A DNA stretch of 64,000 nt, from positions 372,001-436,000 of the forward strand of contig NZ_AP012541.1 of assembly GCF_000829035.1 (NCBI RefSeq), given 5' to 3'. Positions 16,720-26,417 of the stretch are shown one piece after another. The translations under genes and the position numbers were made by a program. Below the pieces are notes generated by a model, which saw only the letters and a program-made list of their open reading frames with translations, was not told the DNA's origin and did not search any database. Origin of the DNA: Lacticaseibacillus paracasei subsp. paracasei. Lineage in GTDB: Bacteria; Bacillota; Bacilli; Lactobacillales; Lactobacillaceae. Position 1 is the stretch's first letter; every line of letters begins with the position of its first letter.

Positions 16720-17727
16720 ATGGCAACGATTTCAGAAGTGGCAAAGTTAGCCGGGGTTTCGGTTTCAACGGTATCACGGATCATTAACCACAAACCACAT
16801 GTTTCACCGCGCAAAGCGGCCCTGGTTGCCGATGCCATGGCGAAGTTGGGTTACACACCGCTTCAAGCTGCTCGACAAATGCGCGGTTCTGGCTCGCAGA
16901 CGATTGCCGTGACGGTTCCTTACATTACGAACCCGTTTTTTTCAGAACTCGTTGCAGCGATTGAACGCACTGCTGATGAGCGATCCTATAAGACAGTCAT
17001 TGTGCAAACATTCGGTCAGAAAAGTCACGAACTGAATGCCTTGGAATTTCTCAAGACGAACGAGGTTGATGCTGTGATTATGTGCGCAATTGAGAATGAC
17101 TGGGATTTGATTAAGCAGTATCGGCAATACGGTTTGATTGGTATTTGTAATGAATACGTTGCCGATCCTGAGGTTTTGATGGTGCGTGCCGATCAGGAAG
17201 GCGGTATGTATGCGGGTACTAAATATCTCTTGAATCGTGGTTATCGCAAGCTAGCATTTTGCACCGGGCAGCAAGCTATTCGATACAATGACAAACTTGA
17301 AGATTTGAATAGTGATCGTTATCGTGGCTATCTTCGGGCATTGCGTGAATTCGACTTGGAGCCAGCGGTGGAATGGCAATTTACAGATGTTGGAACCATT
17401 GCTGATGGTCAAGATGTTCTTCAGCGCATCATGGTCATGAAGCATCGTCCTGATGCTGTGATCGCCGGCTCGGATCAAGCAGCCGCTGGCATGATTGCTG
17501 AAGCGCAGACCATGCAATTGAAGGTGCCTGAAGAGCTTGCTGTTCTTGGCTTTGATGATCAACCGCTGAGTCAGGTGGTTGCGCGGCCGTTAACAACCAT
17601 TCATCAACCAGTACATGAGATCGGTGATCGTATTGCTAATATGGTCGCTGATGACTTGGAAGAAAAAACGGTTGAAGCCAGACAAGTCGTTTTACCGCTT
17701 TCTGTTGTTGTTCGTCAGTCGGTTTAA
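16720..17727 (+). CDS. LacI-family transcriptional regulator of the glucoside PTS cluster
   Basis: This 335-aa repressor has the LacI HTH and hinge (TISEVAKLAGVSVSTVSRII, residues 3-22, then the hinge near residues 48-58) and a periplasmic-binding-like effector domain with FDDQPLSQV and PLTTIHQP. It is most like MalR-type regulators. It is the first gene of the cluster, and candidate operators lie in front of it and in the gap before the EIIB gene, so it probably controls both itself and the PTS genes. The inducer is presumably a gluco-oligosaccharide or its phosphate. Confidence 0.92.
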   Translation: MATISEVAKLAGVSVSTVSRIINHKPHVSPRKAALVADAMAKLGYTPLQAARQMRGSGSQTIAVTVPYITNPFFSELVAAIERTADERSYKTVIVQTFGQKSHELNALEFLKTNEVDAVIMCAIENDWDLIKQYRQYGLIGICNEYVADPEVLMVRADQEGGMYAGTKYLLNRGYRKLAFCTGQQAIRYNDKLEDLNSDRYRGYLRALREFDLEPAVEWQFTDVGTIADGQDVLQRIMVMKHRPDAVIAGSDQAAAGMIAEAQTMQLKVPEELAVLGFDDQPLSQVVARPLTTIHQPVHEIGDRIANMVADDLEEKTVEARQVVLPLSVVVRQSV

Positions 17728-17743
17728 TCTTTTTTGAGCAAAA

Positions 17744-17759
17744 TTGGTATCAATACCAA
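17744..17759 (+). promoter_or_regulatory. Operator O2, near-perfect palindrome before the EIIB gene
   Basis: TTGGTATCAATACCAA is symmetric except for the two central bases. It lies 20 bases before the EIIB start codon and overlaps no gene. Binding by the LacI regulator encoded just upstream is inferred from the shared half-site with 16631-16646. Confidence 0.75.
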
Positions 17760-17778
17760 AAATATGGAGGAAATTAAT

Positions 17779-18270
17779 ATGACAGTCGTATTAGCACGAG
17801 TAGATCAACGTTTAGTTCATGGCATCGTTGTCAATCAATGGGCTGCTGAGGTGCAGCCGAAGCGCTATATGGTCATTGATGATGCTGTTAGTCAGGATGA
17901 AGACGTGAAAGCTAGCATGCGGTTGAGCAAACCAGCCGGCACAGGGATGTCCATCATCGACACTGAAAAAGCTTTGACGAATTTTAAAGCTGGTAAGTAT
18001 GACGCCCAACGGGTATTCGTTATCGCAAAGGAGCCCAGCACCATGTTGAAATTGTTGGACGCTGGCATCGAAATTCCGCGTGTCGATATCGGTATCATTT
18101 TTGCAGAAGACGGACGGACACAGATCAGCAAATTTGTTTCCGTTAATCAACAAGAAGTTGCTGATTTTAAAGAACTCGAAAAACGCGGCGTCCCTGTGAA
18201 CATTCGTTATGTACCCGCTGATTCACCCGAACCATTTGATAAGGCCATTGCAGGCAAAGACATTAAATAA
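17779..18270 (+). CDS. PTS mannose-class EIIB
   Basis: This 163-aa cytoplasmic protein passes phosphate from EIIA to the incoming sugar. It starts RVDQRLVHGIVVNQW, with phosphorylated His14, the hallmark of the mannose/sorbose/N-acetylgalactosamine EIIB family. The start at ATG 17779 has GGAGG at 17766-17770; the open frame extends back to 17734, but that upstream part overlaps the operator. EIIC, EIID and EIIA of the same class follow. Confidence 0.95.
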   Translation: MTVVLARVDQRLVHGIVVNQWAAEVQPKRYMVIDDAVSQDEDVKASMRLSKPAGTGMSIIDTEKALTNFKAGKYDAQRVFVIAKEPSTMLKLLDAGIEIPRVDIGIIFAEDGRTQISKFVSVNQQEVADFKELEKRGVPVNIRYVPADSPEPFDKAIAGKDIK

Positions 18271-18312
18271 TCAGCGAGTTCTTGGCTGAAGAACGCGCGA
18301 GGAGGAAACATC

Positions 18313-19122
18313 ATGCCACATATTTTGCAAGATATCCTGATCATTTTCTTGGCATCATACGCAACGCTTGATAATCAAGGTATCACGATTATGAACTACT
18401 GGCCGGTGACGGTCGGACTTTTTGCCGGATTGATTATGGGTGATTTACCGACAGCCATGACCATTGCCGGGACTTTCCAATTAATGAGTTTAGGGGTTGC
18501 CGGCCTAGGTGGCGCATCTGTGCCTGACTACGGCTTAGCTACCATCGTTGGGATCTATTTGTCAGCACGGACAGGCGCAGGATTGGGAGCCGCGGTTGCC
18601 GTTGGACTGCCAGTCGGGCTGTTGACGATTCAACTGGATGTTTTAATTAAAATCGTCAACAACTTCATTGCTCACAAGGCACAAGCATATGCGCATGCCA
18701 AAGAATTTAATAAAATGCGGATGATTAACTGGCTTGGACCGTTGTTCTTCGCCCTCAAGAACTTTATTCCCATGATCTTGATTGTCACAGTTGGACCTTC
18801 TGCCATCAGTGCCTTGCTCAAGATCATTCCTAAGTGGCTTACAAATGGCTTGACAATCGCAGGTAGCATGTTGCCAGTTGTTGGTATTGGGATGCTGATG
18901 CATTACATGCCTTTGAAGAAGTATATCTGGGTTCTTATGATCGGTTTCGTTATGTCAGCTTATCTGAAAGTGCCGATTCTTGGCGTTGCGATCATTGGTT
19001 TGGCACTAGCAATTTACACCTATCAGAACCTGATCAGTGCTTCTAAGAAGAAGGAAGCGGCGACAGCTAATGGTGCTGATGCTTCAGATGATGATGACGA
19101 AGGAGACGATTACGATGAGTGA
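18313..19122 (+). CDS. PTS mannose-class EIIC with acidic C-terminal tail
   Basis: This 269-aa membrane protein forms the sugar channel together with EIID. The GTFQLMSLGVAGLGGASVPD region (near residues 56-75) is the family signature and several membrane helices follow. The last 13 residues are almost all Asp/Glu (SDDDDEGDDYDE). The DNA for that tail contains the ribosome site of the EIID gene (AAGGAGA) and overlaps its start codon by eight bases. Confidence 0.93.
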   Translation: MPHILQDILIIFLASYATLDNQGITIMNYWPVTVGLFAGLIMGDLPTAMTIAGTFQLMSLGVAGLGGASVPDYGLATIVGIYLSARTGAGLGAAVAVGLPVGLLTIQLDVLIKIVNNFIAHKAQAYAHAKEFNKMRMINWLGPLFFALKNFIPMILIVTVGPSAISALLKIIPKWLTNGLTIAGSMLPVVGIGMLMHYMPLKKYIWVLMIGFVMSAYLKVPILGVAIIGLALAIYTYQNLISASKKKEAATANGADASDDDDEGDDYDE

Positions 19123-19966
19123 TGTACAGCAAACAACCAACCAGCCGAGTGCGACACAACCTAAGCTGACTAAAAAAGAACGACACAGTGCCATCCTTCG
19201 TTACATGGCCATGGGCGTCAACAATTTTAACTACGAAACGCAGCAGGGGCCATCCGTTGTTTGGGCATTTTCAAAGGTTCTGCGGAAAATTTATCCCGAT
19301 GATGATGAGTATGTCGCTGCTTTGGACAATCATTTTAAATACTTCAATACGACCACTGCAATGGCTGGCATGATCTTAGGGGCAACGCTGGCCATGGAAG
19401 AACGTGATGGCATTAAGTCCAAAGATGCGGTTCAGGCGTTGAAGACATCGCTGATGGGCCCATTTGCCGGCGTTGGTGACACGATCATCTGGATTCTGTT
19501 ACCGACGATCATGGGTTCTATTGCCGGTTATATGGCCCTCCAAGGCAATCCACTAGGTGCAATTATCTGGATTCTCGTTGATATTTTGCTGTTCTGGGTT
19601 CGAATTAAGCTGTTTGATATCGGTTATGATTCTGGGGTTAAGCTGGTTACGACCATGGCTAACCAATTGAGTGCTTTCACAGAAGCTGCTTCCGTGATGG
19701 GGATTACCGTTGTCGGTACATTGATTGCAACGGTTGTTAAAGTTTACACACCACTACAATTCCAGTTTGGCAAAGTTAAGTTAGCGATGCAGACAGGTAT
19801 TCTTGACAAAATCATGCCTGCCTTGCTGCCTGCCTTGGTTGCCTGGATGGTTTACAAATTGCTCGGTTCGAAAAAATGGACGCCTAATCGTGTCATTGTC
19901 CTGATTTTAGCCATTGCACTCGCAGGTTCCTTCTTTGGTATTCTCGGGATTGAACCAACAAAGTAA
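19115..19966 (+). CDS. PTS mannose-class EIID
   Basis: This 283-aa membrane component has the EIID signature blocks NNFNYETQQGPSVVWAF near residue 35 and KTSLMGPFAGVGDTIIW near residue 117, with hydrophobic segments in the second half. The start is ATG 19115, inside the end of the EIIC gene; an open frame from 19037 lies in the acidic-tail DNA and is not coding. With EIIC it makes the sugar translocator. Confidence 0.95.
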   Translation: MSDVQQTTNQPSATQPKLTKKERHSAILRYMAMGVNNFNYETQQGPSVVWAFSKVLRKIYPDDDEYVAALDNHFKYFNTTTAMAGMILGATLAMEERDGIKSKDAVQALKTSLMGPFAGVGDTIIWILLPTIMGSIAGYMALQGNPLGAIIWILVDILLFWVRIKLFDIGYDSGVKLVTTMANQLSAFTEAASVMGITVVGTLIATVVKVYTPLQFQFGKVKLAMQTGILDKIMPALLPALVAWMVYKLLGSKKWTPNRVIVLILAIALAGSFFGILGIEPTK

Positions 19967-19995
19967 TCATGATGAAAGATTGAGAGGTTGATATT

Positions 19996-22239
19996 TTGAA
20001 TCAGAAAAATCAAGTCAGCGGGGATCATTATCGGTTTACCGTCATTACAAATAAGATGATCCGCATGGAATATCAATCTGCCGGTCAGTTTGAAGATGCA
20101 ACGACGCAAACAGTGGTTAATCGCGATTTTGGCAAGCCGGATTTTCAGGTGACCCGTGATCAAGAAGGTTTTGCTGTCCAAATCGAGACAGATTCATTTC
20201 ACCTCTATTATCGCGGTGGTGAATTCAACGGGGCCAACTTGTTCATTGATACAAAATACAATTTTCAGACGCACTATCCGCGTTGGCATTACGGTGATCC
20301 CGATGTCAAGAACTTGCTTGGAACGGCCCGAACGTTAGATGGCGCAGATGGTGCTGTATCGCTGGATTCAGGGATTATGTCCAAAGACGGTTTTACTATT
20401 TTGGATGACTCAAACAGTATGCTGCAAGCCGGCACATCGATCAGGAATCGGCCTGTTGAGGAAATTGATCTTTATGGCTTTGCATACGGTCACGACTATC
20501 GCAAGGCTTTGTATGATTATTATCAGCTCACTGGATTTCCGCCGATGGTACCACGGTTTGCGTTAGGTAATTGGTGGAGTCGCTTCTATCCTTATACGCA
20601 AGAAAGTTACCTTGCGCTCATGGATCGTTTCCAAAAAGCCGGTATTCCAATAGCGGTCGCTGTCTTGGATATGAACTGGCATGTCACAGATATTCCGACA
20701 ACGTATGGCAGCGGTTGGACTGGATATACTTGGAATAAAAAGCTGTTCCCGGAACCAGAAAAATTATTGGCAACCTTACACGCACAAGGCAAACATGTCA
20801 CGCTCAATGTGCACCCAGCTGCTGGTATCCGCCCTTCTGAAGTGCAATATCCAGAAGTTGCTAAGGCTGTCGGCATTGATCCAGCCTCTAAGCAGCCAGT
20901 GTTGTTTGATTTAAACAATCGAAAATTTGTTCAAGCCTACTTTAACTTGGTTCATCATCCGCTTGAAAAACAGGGGATTGATTTCTGGTGGCTTGATTGG
21001 CAGCAGGGCGCTGCACGATCACGTGCGCAGATTGATCCATTATGGTCGCTTAACGTGCTGCATTTTCTGGATCAGGTGAAAGAAAAGAAGGATCAAGCGC
21101 TGATCTTGTCACGCTATGCTGGACCTGGCAGTCACCGGTATCCGATTGGGTTTTCTGGTGATTCCGTTGCCAGTTGGCGATCATTAACTTTCCAACCGTA
21201 CTTCACAGCAACGGCCACGAATATTGGCTACACTTGGTGGAGTCATGATATTGGCGGGCATATGCACGGCAGCTATGATCCTGAATTGTCACTACGCTGG
21301 CTGCAGTTCGGTGTTTTCAGTCCGATTATGCGGTTGCACAGTTCGGACAATCCGTTTATGGGCAAGGAACCATGGCAATATGATCTGGAAACGGATAAGA
21401 GCATGACACGTTTCGTGCGATTGCGCGCTCAGCTTGTCCCTTATCTGGCGACGGCGGATGTGTTGACACATCAGCAAGGCATGCCATTGATTGAACCTGT
21501 TTATTATCGATATCCAGAAGTAAAAGAAGCTTATCAGTTCAAAAATGAGTACTTCTTCGGGTCAGAAATGCTGGTCGTACCGATCACAGCGCCTAGTGAT
21601 GACACAACGGGCTTAGCCAGTGCAGAAGGTTATGTGCCAGCCGGTACCTGGACCGATTTATTTACCCATCAGCAATATACTGGTCCGGCAGTTGTTAAGT
21701 TCTATCGCAACAAGTTTCAGTATCCGGTTCTTGTGCGCTCAGGCGGCATCGTGCCATTAGCTGATGACGCTATGGCGGCCATTGATGATCTGCCCGAAGC
21801 TATGACCGTTACGCTTTTCCCTGGCAAGCAACATGCCTATGTATTACATGAACAGACAGCGGCTGGGAAAGCGCAAACCAAATTTTCTTGGGATCCCGTG
21901 GCCGGTACATTTGGGATGACCGTTACTGATCCTAATCACATCATACCCGAGAAGCGGACCTATCAATTACAAATTGTGGGCGTTAAAACCACAATGAAAC
22001 CATTCTCGGGACGATTTGATCAGCGACTGACACTTGATTTAGAAGCCGAAGATCAACAGGCAATTAAACTGCAGCATATCTTTGCAATTCTGCAACATGC
22101 TAAAGTTGCGTTTGATCTGAAAAAGCAGTTGTGGCAAAGCGTTAACGATATGCCAGCAAGTAGAGCAGCATTAACTGTTGCCAGTCTCGCACCAGCAACA
22201 CTGAGCGATGCACTTTTGGAGATACTTTTGAATGATTAG
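19996..22239 (+). CDS. GH31 family alpha-glucosidase
   Basis: This 747-aa intracellular glycosidase has the GH31 core: LGNWWSRFYPY near residue 193, catalytic nucleophile Asp334 in WWLDWQQG, and acid/base Asp389 in GFSGDSVASW, followed by the C-terminal beta domains. The best start is TTG 19996 with GAGAGGTTGAT upstream; no ATG fits. It lies between the EIID and EIIA genes, so it is cotranscribed with the PTS. It probably hydrolyses alpha-glucosidic bonds in the sugar (or sugar phosphate) brought in by this transporter. There is no signal peptide. Confidence 0.92.
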   Translation: MNQKNQVSGDHYRFTVITNKMIRMEYQSAGQFEDATTQTVVNRDFGKPDFQVTRDQEGFAVQIETDSFHLYYRGGEFNGANLFIDTKYNFQTHYPRWHYGDPDVKNLLGTARTLDGADGAVSLDSGIMSKDGFTILDDSNSMLQAGTSIRNRPVEEIDLYGFAYGHDYRKALYDYYQLTGFPPMVPRFALGNWWSRFYPYTQESYLALMDRFQKAGIPIAVAVLDMNWHVTDIPTTYGSGWTGYTWNKKLFPEPEKLLATLHAQGKHVTLNVHPAAGIRPSEVQYPEVAKAVGIDPASKQPVLFDLNNRKFVQAYFNLVHHPLEKQGIDFWWLDWQQGAARSRAQIDPLWSLNVLHFLDQVKEKKDQALILSRYAGPGSHRYPIGFSGDSVASWRSLTFQPYFTATATNIGYTWWSHDIGGHMHGSYDPELSLRWLQFGVFSPIMRLHSSDNPFMGKEPWQYDLETDKSMTRFVRLRAQLVPYLATADVLTHQQGMPLIEPVYYRYPEVKEAYQFKNEYFFGSEMLVVPITAPSDDTTGLASAEGYVPAGTWTDLFTHQQYTGPAVVKFYRNKFQYPVLVRSGGIVPLADDAMAAIDDLPEAMTVTLFPGKQHAYVLHEQTAAGKAQTKFSWDPVAGTFGMTVTDPNHIIPEKRTYQLQIVGVKTTMKPFSGRFDQRLTLDLEAEDQQAIKLQHIFAILQHAKVAFDLKKQLWQSVNDMPASRAALTVASLAPATLSDALLEILLND

Positions 22240-22328
22240 GCCTGAAATGACCGTCCTTTGGTCATTGCGGATAAGGTCATTAGGTGCAGGTTTCTGGTCT
22301 GGTAAACGTGGTTAGAGGAGGAAGATTC

Positions 22329-22745
22329 ATGAAACGCACAATCGTATTGGCGTCACATCATCGGCTCGCTGAAGGGTTGAAAGACACATTGGATTTCATT
22401 AGTGGCGGCGGTCAAGACATCGTGACGCTGGCAGCGTATTTGGACAATCAGCCGGTTGAAAAGCAAGTCGATGAGGTTATGACTGCTTTCCCAGCTGATC
22501 GTGATGTTGTGGTATTGACGGATATGACGGCAGGGAGCGTTAATCAAAAGTTCTTCAAATATCGCACACGTCCGCATACACATATCATCAGCGGCATGAA
22601 TCTGCCACTTGCACTTGGCGTTGCGATGGAACCGGCCGATCAGTATATTAGCGATGCTCGAATTGATGCGCTGATTCAAGAGGCCAAAGATGCAATCGTC
22701 AATGTCAACAAGATTCAAGTTGAGGAAGATGACGATGATGAATGA
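22329..22745 (+). CDS. PTS mannose-class EIIA
   Basis: This 138-aa phosphocarrier has the motif TIVLASHHRLAEGL with phosphorylated His10 (His11 follows) and the LTDMTAGSVN block. ATG 22329 is preceded by AGAGGAGGA; the open frame from 22284 extends into the non-coding gap. It is displaced from the other EII genes by the GH31 gene. Its C terminus is acidic (EEDDDDE), and that DNA overlaps the start of the GH13 gene by 11 bases. Confidence 0.93.
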   Translation: MKRTIVLASHHRLAEGLKDTLDFISGGGQDIVTLAAYLDNQPVEKQVDEVMTAFPADRDVVVLTDMTAGSVNQKFFKYRTRPHTHIISGMNLPLALGVAMEPADQYISDARIDALIQEAKDAIVNVNKIQVEEDDDDE

Positions 22746-24423
22746 AATACCATGGTGGAAAAAGAGCGTTGTCTATCAGGTTTATCCGAAAAGCTTCAAT
22801 GATAGTAACGGTGATGGCATTGGAGACTTAAATGGTATCACTGAAAAATTGGATTATTTAGCCGATTTGGGCGTAGATGTGCTCTGGCTGAATCCGATTT
22901 ACCGATCACCACAGGTTGATAACGGCTACGATATTTCGAATTATCGCGATGTTGAACCACAATTAGGGACAATGGCCGATTTTGAACGCTTGTTGCAGGC
23001 AGCACATGATCGACATCTAAAGATTATTTTGGACTTGGTTGTGAATCACACGTCTGATCAACATCCGTGGTTCAAAGCCGCCAAATCATCAGTGAGCGAT
23101 CCGCATCACGATTACTACATCTGGAAGAAGCCAGTTGACGATCATGAGCCTAATAATTGGGGCTCAAGCTTTGGCGGTTCAGCTTGGGAATACAAAAAAG
23201 ATCTGGGCGAGTATTACCTGCATCTTTTTGCCAAGCAACAACCGGATCTCAACTGGGAAAATCCTAAGGTACGCCAAGAAGTTTATGATCTCATGCGCTT
23301 TTGGCTAGATAAGGGAGTTGATGGCTTCCGGATGGATGTCATATCACTGATTTCTAAAGATCCGGCTTATCCAGATGGCCCGCTCATTCAAGGCAAGGCA
23401 TACGGTAGTTATTATGCCGGAGCGGCAAATGGCCCAAAGGTTCATGATTACCTGCAGGAAATGCACGAGCAAGTGTTGTCGCACTACAATATCATGACGG
23501 TTGGCGAGACGCCCCATACAACGGCACAGCAGGCGCAATTATACACGGCGGCAGATCGTCACGAGTTGGATATGGTTTTTCATTTTGACCATATGCATCT
23601 TGACTATGGCCAATATGGCAAGTTCTCGACAAATCGATTTAAATTAGTTGATCTCAAAGAAGTCTTGGCACGTTGGGAGAACACATTAGCGCAAGTCGAT
23701 GGCTGGAACAGCCTCTACTGGAGCAACCACGATCAGCCACGGCCTGTGACACGATTTGGAGATGAAGGCCAGTATCGAATTCGATCAGCCAAAATGCTGG
23801 GGACTGTGCTGCACATGTTGCAGGGAACACCTTATATTTTTGAGGGAGAAGAACTCGGTCTGAAGAATGTTCATTTTGATCAATTAAGCGATTATAACGA
23901 TCTTGAGACCAAGAACATTTTCAAAGAACTCACCCAACAGTATCATGAAAGTCCTGAAGCGGCCATGAAGGCCATTTATCTGCATTCGCGCGATAATGCT
24001 CGCACGCCGATGCCTTGGGACGGCAGTGAAAAAGGTGGCTTTACCACCGGGCAACCATGGCTGGGGCTGAATCCAGATCACAAGCAGATTAATGCGGCTA
24101 AGGATCTGGCAGATAGTGACGGTGTTTACCACTATTATCAACACCTGATTAAATTACGACATGAAGAGCCATTGATTACCACTGGTGTATTTGAGCTACT
24201 TGCTCCTGATGATCCGAACTTGTTTATTTACCTGCGCAAGGGGGAACATGAGACCTTGCTGGTGGCAGGTAACTTCTCAAGTGAGGAACGCACATGGTCA
24301 GTGCCGGATGACTTGCAAGCTAAGGATGTGGATGTGTTGATTCGGAATAGTGAAATTTCCGATTCACTAGAGAAAACACTGACATTACCACCATTTGGCG
24401 CAGTGGTGTACAAGCTTCAATAG
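22735..24423 (+). CDS. GH13 oligo-1,6-/alpha-glucosidase
   Basis: This 562-aa enzyme has the full GH13 set: region I DLVVNHTSDQH, nucleophile Asp201 in GFRMDVISL, acid Glu258 in TVGETPH, and the third acid in SNHDQPR. The QVYPKSFNDSNGDGIGDL opening and the DVISL region place it with oligo-1,6-glucosidases and trehalose-6-phosphate hydrolases. Three ATG codons are possible (22729, 22735, 22738); I prefer 22735 from spacing to GAGGA. It ends the operon and probably completes the breakdown of alpha-glucosides such as isomaltose or panose. Confidence 0.92.
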   Translation: MMNEIPWWKKSVVYQVYPKSFNDSNGDGIGDLNGITEKLDYLADLGVDVLWLNPIYRSPQVDNGYDISNYRDVEPQLGTMADFERLLQAAHDRHLKIILDLVVNHTSDQHPWFKAAKSSVSDPHHDYYIWKKPVDDHEPNNWGSSFGGSAWEYKKDLGEYYLHLFAKQQPDLNWENPKVRQEVYDLMRFWLDKGVDGFRMDVISLISKDPAYPDGPLIQGKAYGSYYAGAANGPKVHDYLQEMHEQVLSHYNIMTVGETPHTTAQQAQLYTAADRHELDMVFHFDHMHLDYGQYGKFSTNRFKLVDLKEVLARWENTLAQVDGWNSLYWSNHDQPRPVTRFGDEGQYRIRSAKMLGTVLHMLQGTPYIFEGEELGLKNVHFDQLSDYNDLETKNIFKELTQQYHESPEAAMKAIYLHSRDNARTPMPWDGSEKGGFTTGQPWLGLNPDHKQINAAKDLADSDGVYHYYQHLIKLRHEEPLITTGVFELLAPDDPNLFIYLRKGEHETLLVAGNFSSEERTWSVPDDLQAKDVDVLIRNSEISDSLEKTLTLPPFGAVVYKLQ

Positions 24424-24448
24424 TAATACGAGTGAGTTCGAATTCACG

Positions 24449-24493
24449 AAAAATGCTCATCTTCTAGTTTGGCTTAGAGGATGAGCATTTTTG
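24449..24493 (+). terminator. Terminator of the glucoside PTS cluster
   Basis: AAAAATGCTCATC pairs with GATGAGCATTTTT; the right arm ends in five T. Confidence 0.85.
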
Positions 24494-24605
24494 TGTTATA
24501 TCGTGTCTTTGCCAGAAAATTTCCATCAATAGATTTTGTTACTGGAGTGTTTTTGACTTAAGCTGTTTTATTGAAGCAGCATTAAGTTCTAGAACGCAAG
24601 CTTGT

Positions 24606-26417
24606 TTATCGTTTCATCTTATCCATATCCGCCAGCGGACTATTGTACAACTTAGCATAGAACCCACCAGCCGCCAGCAGTTGCTCATGGGTACCAGATT
24701 CGATGAGTTTGCCTTGGTCAATAACGAGGATTTTGCTTGCATTGCGAATCGTGGATAGGCGGTGCGCGATCACGAAGCTGGTGCGCTGTTGCATGAGGCG
24801 GTTCATGGCATGCTGGACATCAGTTTCGGTGTTGGAGTCGATGGAGGCGGTCGCTTCATCAAGAACGAGAACGGGTGCTTGGGCTGCAAAGGCGCGGGCA
24901 ATGCTGAGGAGCTGCCGCTGGCCTTGCGAGAGGCGGCTAGCGTTTTCGCTGAGCATGGTATCGTACCCGCCTGGCAGTTGGTTAATGAAGCCGTCAGCAT
25001 TTGCGGCTTTGGCGGCCGTTTCGACTTCGGCGTCAGTGGCGTCTGGCCGACCCATGCGAATATTTTCGCGAATGGTTGCGGTAAAAAGGAACGATTCTTG
25101 CTGAACAACTGTGACGAGCCGCCGCAAACTAGCAAAGGTAATTTGGGTGACATCGTGATCATCAAGGGTAATGCTGCCGCTGGTGAGTGGGTATAGATCG
25201 GTGAGCAGGTTCATAATGGTTGTTTTCCCTGCACCAGTCGGACCGACAATGGCGACGACTTCCCCTTGATGAGCAGTGAAACTAATATCGTGTAGCACCT
25301 CGGTTTTACCGTCATAGGCGAAGGAGACGTGATCGAACTTAACATTGCCCGCTGTGTGATCTAACTCGACGGCATTCGGGGCATCTTTTTCAGGGTCAGC
25401 ATCGACGACTTGGAAAACGCGTTCGGCCGAGGCTAAGGAAAGTTGCAAGGTGTTGATAAGGTTCAAAATATTGTTGATCGGCCCAGTAAAGTTGCGCAGA
25501 TAGATCAGGAAGGTGAAAATGACGCCGACTGTGATGCTGGTGCCACCGCGAAGAATGGCAACTGCACCGGCAAACGTGATCAGCAAGTAGGCGAAGTTAT
25601 TGGTCATGTTATTGAAGGGACCGATGACCCCGGAGAAGAGTTGCGCGCGATAAGCCGCAGCGGTATAGCGGGCATTGGTTTCATTGAAGCGATCAATGGT
25701 ATCTTGTTGATGATCGAAAAGCTGGACCAACTGTTTACCAGAAACATTTTCTTCAATTTGGGTGTTCAAGCTGCCCAATTCTTGTTGCTGAATCGTGAAG
25801 GCTTTTTGGGTGATGCGTGCTGCGGTTCGCGAGTAAAAGAAAGTCGCGACAGACGCCAGAACGACAATACCGGTTAGTAGCGGACTGAGTAGTAACATGG
25901 CAATACCCATACCGACAACACTGATAATGCCGGTATAAAGCTGTACAAAAGTTTGCATCAGTGCGGTGTTGATGTTGTCGACATCGTTGGTCAATCGGCT
26001 CATGATATCGCCGTTATCATGCGTATCAAAATACCGCATCGGTAAACGCTGCATTTTGGCAAACAGGTCGTGACGAATCGCAGCACTAGTGCGTTGTGCG
26101 ACTTTGGTAGTGATACTTGTTTGAAAATACGTGAAGATACTGCTCAGAAAATACATCCCAGCCAACAAACCGCTGACAATGAACAATTCGCGCAGACGGC
26201 CTTTGGTGATAAACTGGTCGACCACGATCCCATTGACCCGGTTGCCAACAATGGTGGCCAACGTTGTGAATAATGTGAGGCCAAAAACGATAAGCAACTT
26301 GCGGCGATCTGTATCGAGATAGCCCCAAATCCTTCGCACGGTTTGTTTCCAATCAACTAAGGTGACTTTTTCGGGGTGCAAATTACGTGGCCCGCGTCTG
26401 CCGTTGAGATTAATCAA
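24606..26417 (-). CDS. Heterodimeric multidrug ABC exporter, canonical-site half (LmrD/YheH-like)
   Basis: This 603-aa half-transporter has an N-terminal membrane domain (residues 35-320) and an NBD with Walker A GPTGAGKTT, signature RLSQGQRQ and Walker B VLVLDEATASID. The catalytic Glu is present, so its ATP site is active. I start it at TTG 26417, preceded by GGAGG and overlapping the upstream stop by eight bases; the longer frame (to 26699) reads through the neighbour's C-terminal region in another frame. It pairs with the protein encoded just upstream. Substrates of LmrCD relatives are drugs and bile acids; the actual substrate here is unknown. Confidence 0.92.
   Translation of the reverse strand: MINLNGRRGPRNLHPEKVTLVDWKQTVRRIWGYLDTDRRKLLIVFGLTLFTTLATIVGNRVNGIVVDQFITKGRLRELFIVSGLLAGMYFLSSIFTYFQTSITTKVAQRTSAAIRHDLFAKMQRLPMRYFDTHDNGDIMSRLTNDVDNINTALMQTFVQLYTGIISVVGMGIAMLLLSPLLTGIVVLASVATFFYSRTAARITQKAFTIQQQELGSLNTQIEENVSGKQLVQLFDHQQDTIDRFNETNARYTAAAYRAQLFSGVIGPFNNMTNNFAYLLITFAGAVAILRGGTSITVGVIFTFLIYLRNFTGPINNILNLINTLQLSLASAERVFQVVDADPEKDAPNAVELDHTAGNVKFDHVSFAYDGKTEVLHDISFTAHQGEVVAIVGPTGAGKTTIMNLLTDLYPLTSGSITLDDHDVTQITFASLRRLVTVVQQESFLFTATIRENIRMGRPDATDAEVETAAKAANADGFINQLPGGYDTMLSENASRLSQGQRQLLSIARAFAAQAPVLVLDEATASIDSNTETDVQHAMNRLMQQRTSFVIAHRLSTIRNASKILVIDQGKLIESGTHEQLLAAGGFYAKLYNSPLADMDKMKR

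Noticed and set aside
24762-25196. Plus-strand 144-aa frame inside the ABC exporter gene
   Set aside because: It is the antisense shadow of the NBD coding region with no ribosome site.
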